In this document: positions 25,275 through 34,629 of the stretch, in pieces
Layout of the letters: every line of letters begins with the position of its first letter
Numbering within the stretch: position 1 is the first letter of the stretch
NCBI GenBank assembly: GCA_038324085.1
Contig: JBBQHP010000005.1
Location: 115,622 to 179,621 of the forward strand
DNA length: 64,000 nt
Reading direction: 5' to 3'
Source of the DNA: Ga0077523 sp038324085
GTDB lineage: Bacteria > Pseudomonadota > Gammaproteobacteria > Burkholderiales > Ga0077523
Position numbers and translations under genes: made by a program
The notes under the pieces: model-generated
The model's input: only the letters and a program-made list of their open reading frames with translations
The model's database searches: none
What the model was told of the DNA's origin: nothing

Positions 25275-28139
25275 ATGAGAAATCCACAATCTCCAGCTGG
25301 CTTGAGCTCGACCGGCCCTCGGGGACGCTTCAAGCGGTCATTGCGCGCCCTGCCTTTGAGCTCGCGGTTGGTCAGGCTCATCTGGCCGTTCGTCGCGATT
25401 GTCGTCCTGGTCGTGTTCGTCGCCATCCAGGTCACCGATGTCCTGTCGGCATCGCGTGCGTTCGTCGAAGGCGAAAGCCGCTGGTCGAAGGCGGAGAAGG
25501 AATCGGTGTTCAGCCTGCTGCGCTATGCGGAGACCTATTCCGACGAGCACTACGCGAACTACCTGAAGAACATCGAGACGCCGATCAAGCTCGGCCTCGC
25601 ACGGCAGGAGCTGGAGAAGCCCGACCCCAACTACGCCCTGGCGCACAGATATTTCCTGGAAGGGGGCGATCATCCGGATGATATTTCCGGCGTCATCCGC
25701 CTCTACACGAGATTCAGGAAGATCTGGTACATCGAGCGGATCGTGGTCGTCTGGGAGGAAGGCGATCGACTGATCGCTGAACTCACGCAGGCGGCCGAAG
25801 AGCTTCACGCGGAGATCGAATCCGGCGTCCGCTCGCCCGAGGCATTGCGCCCGGCCGTGAAACGCATCCTTGCGGTCAACGATCGGCTGACGCCGCTGGA
25901 AGTCGAGTTCTCCGACACGCTGGGTGCGGCGAACCGGATCACGAAAGTCCTGCTGATCGTCCTCACGCTGACCCTGCCCGCCATCCTCGTGCCGCTGGGT
26001 GTCGTCTTCTCCCAGCGCACGCTGCGGCACAGCGAGGAGTTCGAGCGCGCACTCGAGGTCAGTGAGGAACGCTTCCAGCTAGCCGTGAGCGGCAGCAATG
26101 ATGGCGTGTGGGACTGGAACATCGTGACCGATGCCTGGTACTACTCTCCGCGCTTCAAGCAACTGGTCGGCTATCGTGACAATGAGATGAAAAACTCGCT
26201 GTCCGCCCTGGTCTCGCGATTGCATACCGAGGATCAGGCACTGTTCTCGCGCGCGCTCGAGTTCCACCTGCGCGACGACATGCCGTTCGACATCGAGATC
26301 CGGCTGCTCGCGCGTTCCGGGGACTACCGCTGGTTCCGGATGCGCGGGCAGTCGGTGCGCAACGCCGCCGGCGAGGCGGTACGCATGGCGGGAGCGTTGA
26401 CCGACGTCACCGAGAAGAAGCTGGCTGCGGCGGAGTTGTTTGCCGAGAAGGAGCGCGCACTCGTGACGCTTGCCTCGATTGCCGATGGCGTGATCACCAC
26501 GGACACCGAAGGGTGGGTCGAGTATCTGAATCCGGTCGCTGAGGAATTGACCGGCTGGAAGTCGGTGGACGCTCGCGGATTGCCGATCCAGGCGCTGTTC
26601 CGCCTGGTCGAGGAAACCCAGCGTCGTGCCGCGCCGAGCCCGATCGAGCAGGTACTGAGCGAGGAGCGCACGGTCGAGGCCAGTGCGAACATGTTGCTCG
26701 TGCGGAATGACGGCGACGAGATTCCGGTGGCGCATTCGGCGGCGCCGATCCGCGATCGCTCCGGCGCGCTGGTTGGCGTGGTGCTGGTGCTGCACGACGT
26801 GAGCCGGGAACGGCAGTACGCGGCGAAACTGTCCTACCAGGCGAGTCACGATGCCCTGACGGGACTGATCAACAGGACCGAGTTCGAGCGACGACTCGCG
26901 ATCGCCCTGCAGTCCGCGAGCCAGCTCGGTCGTCATCACGCAGTCATGTACCTCGACCTGGATCAGTTCAAGGTCGTCAACGACACTTGTGGGCATGCCG
27001 CCGGCGACCAGCTGATGCGACAGGTCAGCACGCTGCTGCTCCAGTGCCTGCGGGAAGGCGACACGCTCGCGCGACTGGGCGGAGACGAGTTCGGCGTGCT
27101 TCTGGAGAACTGCCCGTCGGAGGCTGCGCTGCGCATCGGCGACAAGCTGCGCCAGACGGTCACGGAGTTCCATTTTGCCTGGGCGCACCTGAGCTTCAAC
27201 ATCGGCGTCAGCATCGGCCTGGTGAACGTCGAGGACGGGCTCTACACCCTGGCCGAGGTGATGCGCACGGCCGATACCGCGTGCTACATGGCCAAGGAGA
27301 AGGGGCGCAACCGGGTCCAGGTCTACCATCCGGACGACAGCGAACTGTCACTGCGGCAGGGGGAGATGGAATGGGTCGGGCGGCTGCAAAAAGCGCTCGA
27401 CGAGAACCGGTTCGTCCTGCATGCGCAGGACATCGTCCACGTGAATCCGCAGGCCCGTTCCGGCCGGCATTGCGAACTCCTGGTGCGGATGGTCGACGAG
27501 CGCGGTCTGATGGTGCCGCCCATGGCGTTCATCCCGGCGGCGGAGCGCTACAACCTGATGCCGTCGATCGACCGCTGGGTGATCCGGACGGCATTGGCGA
27601 CATTGTCGCGCTTGCGCGCGGACGGCGGCGAGTCCATCGAGCTGTGCGCCATCAACCTGTCCGGCGGGTCCATCGGCGACGAACGCCTGCTCGAGTTCGT
27701 GCGCGAGCAGCTGCGGATCTTCGATGTGCCGCGCGAGTCGATCTGCTTCGAGATCACCGAGACCGCTGCCATTGCCAATCTAGACAAGGCGATTCACTTC
27801 ATCCAGGAGATGCGCGCACTCGGTTGTCGCTTCTCGCTCGACGACTTCGGCGCCGGCATGTCGTCGTTCGCATACCTCAAGCACTTGCCTGTGGATTTCC
27901 TCAAGATCGACGGCGGTTTCGTGAAGGACATGGCGGACGATCCCATCGACCGCGCCATGGTCGAGGCGATCAACAACGTCGGCCACGTGATGGGCAAGCA
28001 GACCATCGCGGAGTTCGTCGATGACGAGCGCGTCATCGCGATCCTGGATGAGATCGGCGTCGACTTCATGCAAGGCCACGGCGTGGCCATGCCGCGCCCG
28101 TTCGCACCGCGCCTCCAACTCGCCGTAAAAGTCGCCTGA
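25275..28139 (+). CDS. Membrane PAS-PAS-GGDEF-EAL cyclic-di-GMP signalling protein
   Basis: 954-aa inner-membrane protein. A membrane helix near residues 38-60 and another near 225-250 frame a periplasmic sensor of about 165 residues. The first PAS is at 260-380 (EERFQLAVSGSNDGVWDW, with PAC), the second at 390-510 (LASIADGVITTDTEGWVEYLNPVAEELTGW). The GGDEF domain at 525-690 has an intact catalytic motif ARLGGDEFG. The EAL domain at 700-950 has ELLVR in place of EALLR, but keeps INLSG, FEITETA, DDFGAG and LKIDGGFVKDM, so phosphodiesterase activity is likely. Probably bifunctional turnover of c-di-GMP in response to a periplasmic cue. It stands alone. Confidence 0.92.
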   Translation: MRNPQSPAGLSSTGPRGRFKRSLRALPLSSRLVRLIWPFVAIVVLVVFVAIQVTDVLSASRAFVEGESRWSKAEKESVFSLLRYAETYSDEHYANYLKNIETPIKLGLARQELEKPDPNYALAHRYFLEGGDHPDDISGVIRLYTRFRKIWYIERIVVVWEEGDRLIAELTQAAEELHAEIESGVRSPEALRPAVKRILAVNDRLTPLEVEFSDTLGAANRITKVLLIVLTLTLPAILVPLGVVFSQRTLRHSEEFERALEVSEERFQLAVSGSNDGVWDWNIVTDAWYYSPRFKQLVGYRDNEMKNSLSALVSRLHTEDQALFSRALEFHLRDDMPFDIEIRLLARSGDYRWFRMRGQSVRNAAGEAVRMAGALTDVTEKKLAAAELFAEKERALVTLASIADGVITTDTEGWVEYLNPVAEELTGWKSVDARGLPIQALFRLVEETQRRAAPSPIEQVLSEERTVEASANMLLVRNDGDEIPVAHSAAPIRDRSGALVGVVLVLHDVSRERQYAAKLSYQASHDALTGLINRTEFERRLAIALQSASQLGRHHAVMYLDLDQFKVVNDTCGHAAGDQLMRQVSTLLLQCLREGDTLARLGGDEFGVLLENCPSEAALRIGDKLRQTVTEFHFAWAHLSFNIGVSIGLVNVEDGLYTLAEVMRTADTACYMAKEKGRNRVQVYHPDDSELSLRQGEMEWVGRLQKALDENRFVLHAQDIVHVNPQARSGRHCELLVRMVDERGLMVPPMAFIPAAERYNLMPSIDRWVIRTALATLSRLRADGGESIELCAINLSGGSIGDERLLEFVREQLRIFDVPRESICFEITETAAIANLDKAIHFIQEMRALGCRFSLDDFGAGMSSFAYLKHLPVDFLKIDGGFVKDMADDPIDRAMVEAINNVGHVMGKQTIAEFVDDERVIAILDEIGVDFMQGHGVAMPRPFAPRLQLAVKVA

Positions 28140-28461
28140 GTCTCCACGACTGTTAGATTTTCTTGGTGTCTTCCCACGGGAGATGTAGGGAAACCTTGAG
28201 AATTTCGGTCGGATCGTTGCGTTGGAATTTCGCGCCCCATACACTGCTTCGCAGTGGTGTATCGCATTGCGCTGCCGGTTGAAATCCAGGATCAAACCCG
28301 ATCCTGCAGCGTGATTCCCAGTGCGTCGTTCCAACAACGTTCCGAACCACAGTCAGCAACCCTGGAGCTTGATCCACCAGCGCCGGGGGAAGTCGTGCGA
28401 TCGTCGCCGCAGAGCGATGGAAACGTCGGAAGTCCCGAAACCTTGAGCCTAGGAGACCTTG
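28140..28461. other. Leader region of the haem-oxygenase-fold gene
   Basis: 322 bases with no gene supported. A small hairpin CACTGC-ttc-GCAGTG (28241-28255), flanked by ATA/TAT, lies about 205 bases before the ATG, and AGGAGA (28451-28456) is the ribosome site. Upstream distance is long for this genome, so a structured leader is possible. Confidence 0.35.
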
Positions 28462-29310
28462 ATGGGCATCATCAACGAATTTTCGCCGCATCCCGTGTGG
28501 GTAGAGACACTGGACGAATTCGTTCGTCCCTACTGGAACGAGATTCTCGAAGGAGACTTCGTCGAAGGCATCGCGCACCGCCGCCTGACGGTGCCCGAGA
28601 TGCAGGGGTGGATCCTGCAGCTCTACCCGTTCATCCACGCCTTCCCGAAATTCCTCGCGGAAGCGCTGATCAAGGTCGAGGACGACTACGCCAGATCGTT
28701 TCTCATCGACAACATCCGGGTCGAGAAGGCGCACGCGGAGCAATGGCTGTGGATGGGGCAGGGCTTCGGACTGCACAAGGACGATATGCTCGCGTTGGCT
28801 GAAGGGCAACGGCCGGTGCTGCGCGACGTGCAGTCGCTCAGCGACTGGATCTGGTACATCAACACCAAGGGTTCGCTGGCCGAAGCCGTCGCCGCGACCA
28901 GCTTCGCGATCGAGGGTGTGACCGGAGACATCTGCCGGAAGATCCTGCCCGGATTCGAGTCCTACCGCGGTCAGGATGGCGTCGACATGAATCCCAAGAC
29001 CTACAAGTGGATGAAGCAGCACGCCGTCTATGACGACGACCACCCGAAGATTGCCATGGAAGTCGTGAAGCGCTACGCGACCAGCGATCGGATCCGTCAA
29101 AGAGTCATGCTCGCGGCCAAGCGCAGCCTGCAGTTGCTACATCTCGCCTTCGTCACATCCTACCGGGCCTATTCCACGGCCACGGACGCCAACCATCACG
29201 TTCCGGTGGATCTGCGCGCCGGCGAACGGCGTGCCCTGCAGACGCCATTGAGCTTTCCCGAGCGCCGCTTCGGCGATCGCCGGGGCAGGCAGATGCGTGC
29301 GGTCGCCTGA
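28462..29310 (+). CDS. Haem-oxygenase-fold (TenA/PqqC/CADD-like) putative di-iron oxidase
   Basis: 282-aa all-helical soluble protein. Candidate metal ligands of haem-oxygenase-like oxidases are visible: RVEKAHAEQW (E-x2-H, about residues 92-95), FAIEG (Glu near 153) and YDDDHPKIAME (Asp/His near 193-195). Relatives include PqqC, TenA, UndA and the pABA-forming CADD/NE1434 group; which reaction applies here is unknown. AGGAGA precedes the ATG at 28462. After the catalytic fold a 40-residue hydrophilic tail ends in FPERRFGDRRGRQMRAVA, matching the end of the desaturase at 20432-21679. A terminator follows. Confidence 0.75.
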   Translation: MGIINEFSPHPVWVETLDEFVRPYWNEILEGDFVEGIAHRRLTVPEMQGWILQLYPFIHAFPKFLAEALIKVEDDYARSFLIDNIRVEKAHAEQWLWMGQGFGLHKDDMLALAEGQRPVLRDVQSLSDWIWYINTKGSLAEAVAATSFAIEGVTGDICRKILPGFESYRGQDGVDMNPKTYKWMKQHAVYDDDHPKIAMEVVKRYATSDRIRQRVMLAAKRSLQLLHLAFVTSYRAYSTATDANHHVPVDLRAGERRALQTPLSFPERRFGDRRGRQMRAVA

Positions 29311-29339
29311 CAGTCACGCAGCAGGCGTTCTGCAATGAC

Positions 29340-29363
29340 AAACGGCTCCCTCGGGAGCCGTTT
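29340..29363. terminator. Bidirectional terminator between the HDO-like gene and hppA
   Basis: Perfect 10-bp stem AAACGGCTCC/GGAGCCGTTT with CTCG tetraloop, T-rich on the plus-strand 3' side. It sits between two convergent genes, 30 bases after one stop and 22 bases from the other. Confidence 0.85.
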
Positions 29364-29384
29364 GCGTTTGACTGCAGCGTTCTT

Positions 29385-31442
29385 CTACAGCAGCGGCACC
29401 AGCAACAAGGCGACGATGTTGATGATCTTTATGAGCGGATTCACGGCCGGGCCCGCAGTGTCCTTGTAGGGGTCGCCTACGGTGTCACCGGTGACGGCAG
29501 CCTTGTGGGCGTCCGAGCCCTTGCCGCCGAAGTGTCCGTCTTCGATGTATTTCTTGGCGTTGTCCCAGGCGCCACCGCCGGTGGTCATCGAGATGGCCAC
29601 GAACAGTCCGGTCACGATGGTGCCGATCAGCAGGCCGCCCAGGGCACGGATCCCCGCGCCTGGCCCCATCAGCCAGTTCATGCCGAAGGCCACGACCACC
29701 GGTACCAGCACGGGCAGGATCGAGGGGATGATCATCTCCTTGATCGCGGCCTTGGTCAGCATGTCGACGGCCTTGTCGTAATCGGGTTTGGCCGTGCCCT
29801 CCATGATGCCCTTGATCTCGCGGAACTGGCGGCGTACCTCGTTCACCACCGACGTTGCCGCCCGACCCACCGCTTCCATGGCCATGGCACCGAACAGATA
29901 CGGTACCAGACCACCGATGAACAGGCCGATGATGACTGCGGGGTCGGACAGCTCGAAGCCCTTGACCAATGCATCCGGACCGAGCTTGCCGAGCGATTCC
30001 AGGTTGTGGGTGTAGTCGGCGAACAGCACGAGCGCCGCGAGGCCGGCCGAGCCGATCGCGTAGCCCTTGGTGACCGCCTTGGTGGTATTGCCCACAGCAT
30101 CCAGCGGATCGGTGATGTTGCGGATCTCCTTCGGCAGTTCGGCCATCTCCGCGATGCCGCCGGCGTTGTCGGTGATCGGACCATAGGCATCCAGCGCCAC
30201 GATCATGCCGGTCATCGACAGCATCGCCGTGGCCGCGATCGCGATGCCGTACAGTCCGGCCATGGAGTGCGCCGCCCAGATCGAGATGCACACCGCCAGT
30301 ACCGGCAGCGCGGTCGACTTCATGGAGATGCCGATACCCGCGATGATGTTGGTGGCATGCCCGGTCTGCGATGCAGCGGCCACGTGCTGGACCGGAGCGT
30401 ACTCGGTCGCGGTGTAGTACTCGGTGATCACGACCATCGCGGCAGTCAAGGCGAGTCCCACGAGCGACGCACCGAACAGGTTACCGGCACCGAGCGGACT
30501 GTCGCTCATCATGCCGGTCGTGATGAAGTAGAACGCGATGCCCGCGAGGACGCCCGACACGATGACGCCCTTGTAGAGCGCGTTCATGATCTTGCCGCCT
30601 TCCTTGGCTTTCACGAAGAACGTGCCGATGATCGAGGCGATGATCGAAGCCCCGCCCAGCACCAGTGGGTAGAGGATGCCGTTCGCTCCTATCTTGTCCG
30701 TCATGAGGGCGCCCAGCACCATCGTCGCGACGATGGTCACGGCGTAGGTCTCGAACAGGTCGGCCGCCATGCCGGCGCAGTCGCCGACGTTGTCGCCGAC
30801 GTTGTCAGCGATGACGGCGGGGTTGCGTGGATCGTCCTCAGGGATGCCCGCTTCGACCTTGCCTACGAGGTCCGCGCCGACGTCCGCGCCCTTGGTGAAG
30901 ATGCCACCGCCCAGTCGCGCGAAGATCGATATCAGTGAAGAACCGAAGGCGAGACCGATGAGCGCGTGGGTCGCCGGCCGGGTTTCCATGCCCAGGCTGA
31001 TGAGGAAGGCGTAGTAGCCTGCCACCCCGAGAAGGCCCAGGCCCACCACCAGCATGCCGGTGATCGCACCGCCGCGGAAGGCAACGGCCAACGCTGCGTT
31101 CATTCCCCGGCTCGCAGCCTCCGCGGTGCGCACGTTGGCGCGCACCGACACGTTCATGCCGATGTACCCGGTCGCACCCGAAAGGATCGCTCCGACCAGG
31201 AAACCGAGTGCCGTGAGCCAGTCGAGCGCGAAACCCAGGATCACGAACAGGATCCCCCCGACGATGCCGATGGTCGCGTACTGGCGATTGAGATAGGCCT
31301 TGGCACCCTGCTGGATCGCAGCAGCGATCTCCTGCATGCGGGCGTTGCCGGCGGGTTGCGCCAGTATCCACTGGATCGAGACGATGCCATATACGATAGC
31401 GATCGCCGCGCACACCAGGGCGAAGATCAGACTTGAAGCCAT
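29385..31442 (-). CDS. hppA: Membrane-bound proton-translocating pyrophosphatase
   Basis: 685-aa integral-membrane H+-PPase with about 16 helices; it couples PPi hydrolysis to proton export. The substrate motif is DVGADLVGKVEAGIPEDDPRNPAVIADNVGDN-type around residues 190-220 (I see DVGADLVGK and DNVGDNVGDCAGM). GNTTKAVTKGYAIGS has Lys where K+-dependent enzymes have Ala, so this is the K+-independent H+ type. It lies downstream of the PPi-type phosphofructokinase gene on the same strand (193-base gap), a pairing known from methanotrophs. It could make PPi from the proton gradient or recover energy from PPi. Confidence 0.95.
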   Translation of the reverse strand: MASSLIFALVCAAIAIVYGIVSIQWILAQPAGNARMQEIAAAIQQGAKAYLNRQYATIGIVGGILFVILGFALDWLTALGFLVGAILSGATGYIGMNVSVRANVRTAEAASRGMNAALAVAFRGGAITGMLVVGLGLLGVAGYYAFLISLGMETRPATHALIGLAFGSSLISIFARLGGGIFTKGADVGADLVGKVEAGIPEDDPRNPAVIADNVGDNVGDCAGMAADLFETYAVTIVATMVLGALMTDKIGANGILYPLVLGGASIIASIIGTFFVKAKEGGKIMNALYKGVIVSGVLAGIAFYFITTGMMSDSPLGAGNLFGASLVGLALTAAMVVITEYYTATEYAPVQHVAAASQTGHATNIIAGIGISMKSTALPVLAVCISIWAAHSMAGLYGIAIAATAMLSMTGMIVALDAYGPITDNAGGIAEMAELPKEIRNITDPLDAVGNTTKAVTKGYAIGSAGLAALVLFADYTHNLESLGKLGPDALVKGFELSDPAVIIGLFIGGLVPYLFGAMAMEAVGRAATSVVNEVRRQFREIKGIMEGTAKPDYDKAVDMLTKAAIKEMIIPSILPVLVPVVVAFGMNWLMGPGAGIRALGGLLIGTIVTGLFVAISMTTGGGAWDNAKKYIEDGHFGGKGSDAHKAAVTGDTVGDPYKDTAGPAVNPLIKIINIVALLLVPLL

Positions 31443-31635
31443 GAAACCCCCAGAAGACTAGATAGAAATCGTTATGCCCGCTCCATATGGCGGGCTGCGC
31501 ATGCGACGACTCGCCCGGCGTGAGGGCTTCCCGGCGGCACCGGGTGTCACCCTTGTGGGGCGATCCCGAGAGCGTCCAGACCGGCTGACTAACTCGCTAG
31601 TTTAATAAGAAAAATTACCCGAGAGCAACCCGAAC

Positions 31636-32898
31636 CTACAGCTTGAATGTGGCTCCGAGCTTTTTCGGCACGGCGATGTTCTTCAGTCGGACGTAGCGGG
31701 GGAGGCCGTTGCGGAAAGGCGGATAGTCCTCGCCGGCAATCAGCGGGGCGAGGTAGGTGCGGCACCTGGGCGTGATGTGGAAGCCGTCGGCGGTGATGAA
31801 ATTGCGTGGCATTTTCTTTTCCACGTTGGCCACCTTGGCGAGATCGGCTATCCCGATCGACCATTTGTAGGGCTTGGACGATTTGCGCACGATCGCCGGC
31901 ATGACCGCGTTGTAGCCCTTCAGTGCCAGTTCCACCGCGGCCTTGCCGACGGCATAGGCCTGTGCGACGTCGGTCCCGGACGCGATGTGACGGGCGGCTC
32001 GCTGCAGGTAGTCGGCAACGGCCCAGTGGTATTTGAGGTTCAGCTTGTCGCGGACGAGATTCGCGATCACCGGCGCCACGCCGCCGAGCTGGGCGTGCCC
32101 GAAGGCGTCGCGCAGGCCGGCATCGGCGAGGAACGTGCCGTCCGCGTTGTGCAGACCTTCCGACACCCCGATCACGCAATAGCCGGCGCGCTTGACCGTG
32201 GCGGCCACTTTCGAGATGAAACGCTCCTGGTCGAACGGAATCTCGGGGAACAGCAGGATGTGCGGTGCCTCGCCCGCGGATTCCGAGGCGAGCCCGCAGG
32301 CAGCAGTGATCCAGCCGGCGTGCCGTCCCATGACCTCGAGCACGAACACCTTGGTCGAGGTTTTCGCCATGGATTCGACATCGAATGCGGCCTCCCGGAT
32401 GGAGGTGGCGACGTACTTCGCGACGGAACCGAAGCCCGGACAGCAATCCGTGATCGGCAGGTCGTTGTCCACCGTCTTGGGTACGTGGATCGCCTGCAGC
32501 GGATAACCCATCGCGTCGGAGAGCTGTGACACTTTCAGACACGTATCGGCGGAATCGCCACCACCGTTGTAGAAGAAGTAACCGATGTCGTGCGCCTTGA
32601 ACACCTCGATCAGGCGCTCGTATTCCGCCCGATTCTGCTCGAGGCTCTTCAGCTTGTAGCGGGCGGAGCCGAAGGCGCCGGCAGGCGTATGGCGCAGGGC
32701 CGCTATCGAGGTCGCGCTTTCCTTGGACGTATCGATCAGTTCCTCGTTCAGCGCCCCGAGAATGCCGTTGCGCCCCGCGTAGACCTTGCCGATCCGGTCC
32801 TTGTGCTTGCGCGCCGTCTCGATGACGCCACAGGCCGAGGCATTGATGACAGCGGTCACGCCGCCCGATTGCGCGTAGAACGCGTTGCGCTTCGCCAT
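31636..32898 (-). CDS. pfp: Pyrophosphate-type 6-phosphofructokinase
   Basis: 420-aa cytosolic enzyme interconverting fructose 6-phosphate and fructose 1,6-bisphosphate. The donor site reads YNGGGDSADT (residues 110-119) and PKTVDNDLP (140-148); the Asp after GG and the Lys in PKTVDND are the residues that favour PPi over ATP. MGRHAGW and FPEIPFDQERF are also typical. It starts 9 bases after adk stops on the minus strand and precedes hppA, giving a PPi-linked glycolysis module. Reversible, so also usable in gluconeogenesis. Confidence 0.9.
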   Translation of the reverse strand: MAKRNAFYAQSGGVTAVINASACGVIETARKHKDRIGKVYAGRNGILGALNEELIDTSKESATSIAALRHTPAGAFGSARYKLKSLEQNRAEYERLIEVFKAHDIGYFFYNGGGDSADTCLKVSQLSDAMGYPLQAIHVPKTVDNDLPITDCCPGFGSVAKYVATSIREAAFDVESMAKTSTKVFVLEVMGRHAGWITAACGLASESAGEAPHILLFPEIPFDQERFISKVAATVKRAGYCVIGVSEGLHNADGTFLADAGLRDAFGHAQLGGVAPVIANLVRDKLNLKYHWAVADYLQRAARHIASGTDVAQAYAVGKAAVELALKGYNAVMPAIVRKSSKPYKWSIGIADLAKVANVEKKMPRNFITADGFHITPRCRTYLAPLIAGEDYPPFRNGLPRYVRLKNIAVPKKLGATFKL

Positions 32899-32907
32899 GT
32901 CGGTCCC

Positions 32908-33561
32908 CTAGTTCAGCGCCGCGAACACCTTGTCGCGGATCTGTTCCACGCTCCCGACCCCCGGGATTCGCGAATACTTCGGCGCACCGGGCGCACCGCT
33001 CTTCGACCAGTTCAGATAGTAGTCGACGAGCGGTCGGGTCTGGCTCTGATAGACGTCGAGGCGAGTGCGCACGACGTCCTCGGCATCATCCGCCCGCTGG
33101 ACCAGCGCTTCGCCGGTCGGATCGTCCTTGCCGGGCGCCTTGGGCGGATTGAATTTCACGTGGTAGGTCCGACCCGATCCGGGGTGCACGCGTCGGCCGG
33201 ACATGCGCTGGATGATCTCGGCGTCCTCCACGTCGATCTCGACCACGTGATCGAGCTTCACGCCGGCCGCCTTCAGGGCGTCGGCCTGCGGAATCGTGCG
33301 GGGAAAGCCGTCGAAGAGGAAGCCGCGGGCGCAGTCGGGTTCGCGCAGCCGTTCCTTGACCAGCCCGATGATCACCTCGTCGGGTACCAGCGCGCCGGCG
33401 TCCATGAACTTCTTCGCCTCGAGCCCGAGCGCCGTCCCGGCCTTGAGGGCCGCACGGAGCATGTCGCCCGTCGATATCTGCGGAATGCCGAACTTGTCGA
33501 CGATGAAGCCGGCTTGCGTCCCCTTGCCCGCACCCGGTGCCCCCAGAAGGATCAATCGCAT
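32908..33561 (-). CDS. adk: Adenylate kinase
   Basis: 217-aa cytosolic kinase that equilibrates ATP, ADP and AMP. The P-loop is GAPGAGKGTQ (residues 7-16), followed by ISTGDMLRAA, GFPRTIPQADAL and the LID region GRRVHPGSGRTYHVKFNPPKAPGKDD, which lacks zinc cysteines. Start ATG at 33561. It follows kdsB (71-base gap) with its own TATAAT hexamer. Adjacent to pfp, it fits the adenylate/PPi theme. Confidence 0.95.
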   Translation of the reverse strand: MRLILLGAPGAGKGTQAGFIVDKFGIPQISTGDMLRAALKAGTALGLEAKKFMDAGALVPDEVIIGLVKERLREPDCARGFLFDGFPRTIPQADALKAAGVKLDHVVEIDVEDAEIIQRMSGRRVHPGSGRTYHVKFNPPKAPGKDDPTGEALVQRADDAEDVVRTRLDVYQSQTRPLVDYYLNWSKSGAPGAPKYSRIPGVGSVEQIRDKVFAALN

Positions 33562-33618
33562 GACATTTCCATGTTCTCGTTCTATGGCGGCCGGAAGGGC
33601 CGGCTGCCGAAGCGCCGG

Positions 33619-33624
33619 ATTATA
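33619..33624 (-). promoter_or_regulatory. -10 hexamer TATAAT for adk
   Basis: Minus-strand CGCTATAATCCGG in the kdsB-adk gap, 57 bases before the ATG. Part of the same recurrent TATAAT context seen before mutL, pntAA and others. Confidence 0.4.
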
Positions 33625-33632
33625 GCGGCGGT

Positions 33633-34397
33633 TCAGGCACGCTCGGCCGCATAGAGCGCTCGAACACGGTCGAGGTCCGACTGGGTGTCGACGCCCGCTT
33701 CGGGGGCGTGGGCGGTCACGGTCACGGCGATACGGTAGCCATGCCACATGGCGCGCAACTGTTCGAGGGCCTCGAAGCCCTCGATCGAAGCGGGCTGCAG
33801 GGACGAGTAGGCCGCCAGGAACGCGCCGCGGTAGGCGTAGATGCCGATGTGGCGCTGGGCAGGCAAGCCCTGGGGCAACGTCCGGGCCGCGCGAAAGGCG
33901 TCGCGGGCGAAAGGTATCGGGGCGCGGCTGAAATACAGCGCATACCCCTCGCGATCGATCACGACCTTCACGACGTTCGGATCGAAGAAATCCGCTTCTC
34001 GCTCGATGGGATGGCAAGCGGTGGCGATCGCCGCCTGGGCATGCGTGGCGAGGTCGCGGGCCACTTCACGGATCAGCTCAGGTGCAATGCGCGGCTCGTC
34101 GCCCTGCACATTCACCACGATCGTATCGTCCGCCCATCCCAAATGGTTCGCCGCTTCCGCGATCCGGTCGGTGCCGCTCGCGTGATCGGCGCGGGTCATC
34201 AGGACGTCGTAACCGTACTGCGTCGCGACGCGGGCAACCGCATCGTGATCGGTGGCGATCCAGACTTCGCCGGCCCCGCTCTTCGCGGCCTGCTCGGCAA
34301 CGCGCACCACCATCGGTTTGCCGTCGATGTCGGCCAGCGCCTTCCCGGGCAATCGCGACGAGGCCCAGCGGGCCGGGATGACGACTACGAAATCCAA
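33633..34397 (-). CDS. kdsB: 3-deoxy-manno-octulosonate cytidylyltransferase
   Basis: 254-aa cytosolic enzyme that activates KDO as CMP-KDO for lipopolysaccharide inner core. Visible features: VVIPARWASSRLPGKALADIDGKPM (nucleotide site), VLMTRADHASGTDRIAEA, VNVQGDEPRI with the metal-binding Asp, and KHIGIYAYR-like RHIGIYAYRGAFL. The start is TTG at 34397. It is in the lpxK-Trm112-kdsB-adk order common in betaproteobacteria. Confidence 0.95.
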   Translation of the reverse strand: MDFVVVIPARWASSRLPGKALADIDGKPMVVRVAEQAAKSGAGEVWIATDHDAVARVATQYGYDVLMTRADHASGTDRIAEAANHLGWADDTIVVNVQGDEPRIAPELIREVARDLATHAQAAIATACHPIEREADFFDPNVVKVVIDREGYALYFSRAPIPFARDAFRAARTLPQGLPAQRHIGIYAYRGAFLAAYSSLQPASIEGFEALEQLRAMWHGYRIAVTVTAHAPEAGVDTQSDLDRVRALYAAERA

Positions 34398-34425
34398 AGG
34401 GGTGCCGGCGCCGTCGAGTCCGCCG

Positions 34426-34629
34426 CTAGCGCTTCTTGCGCCAGGCTTCGAGCTCCTCGATGGACAGCTTGCGAGCCTCGTCCTCGAGCATTATCGGAAT
34501 GTCGTCGCGGATCGGGTAGGCGAGCGCGCTCTCCACCGAAACCAGTTCCTGCCGCTCGCGATCGAAGATCAGCGGGGCCTTGGTCAGGGGATCGACGAGA
34601 ATCTCAAGCAGCTTCGGATCGAGTGCCAT
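34426..34629 (-). CDS. Trm112 family protein (YcaR-like)
   Basis: 67-aa protein: LLEILVDPLTKAPL, ESALAYPIRDDIPIMLEDEAR, the typical Trm112/YcaR core. The usual CP-x-CKG cysteines are replaced (DPLTKAPL), so no zinc site is expected. Bacterial members lie between lpxK and kdsB, as here; it overlaps the lpxK 3' end by 26 bases. Function in bacteria is not settled. Confidence 0.9.
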   Translation of the reverse strand: MALDPKLLEILVDPLTKAPLIFDRERQELVSVESALAYPIRDDIPIMLEDEARKLSIEELEAWRKKR

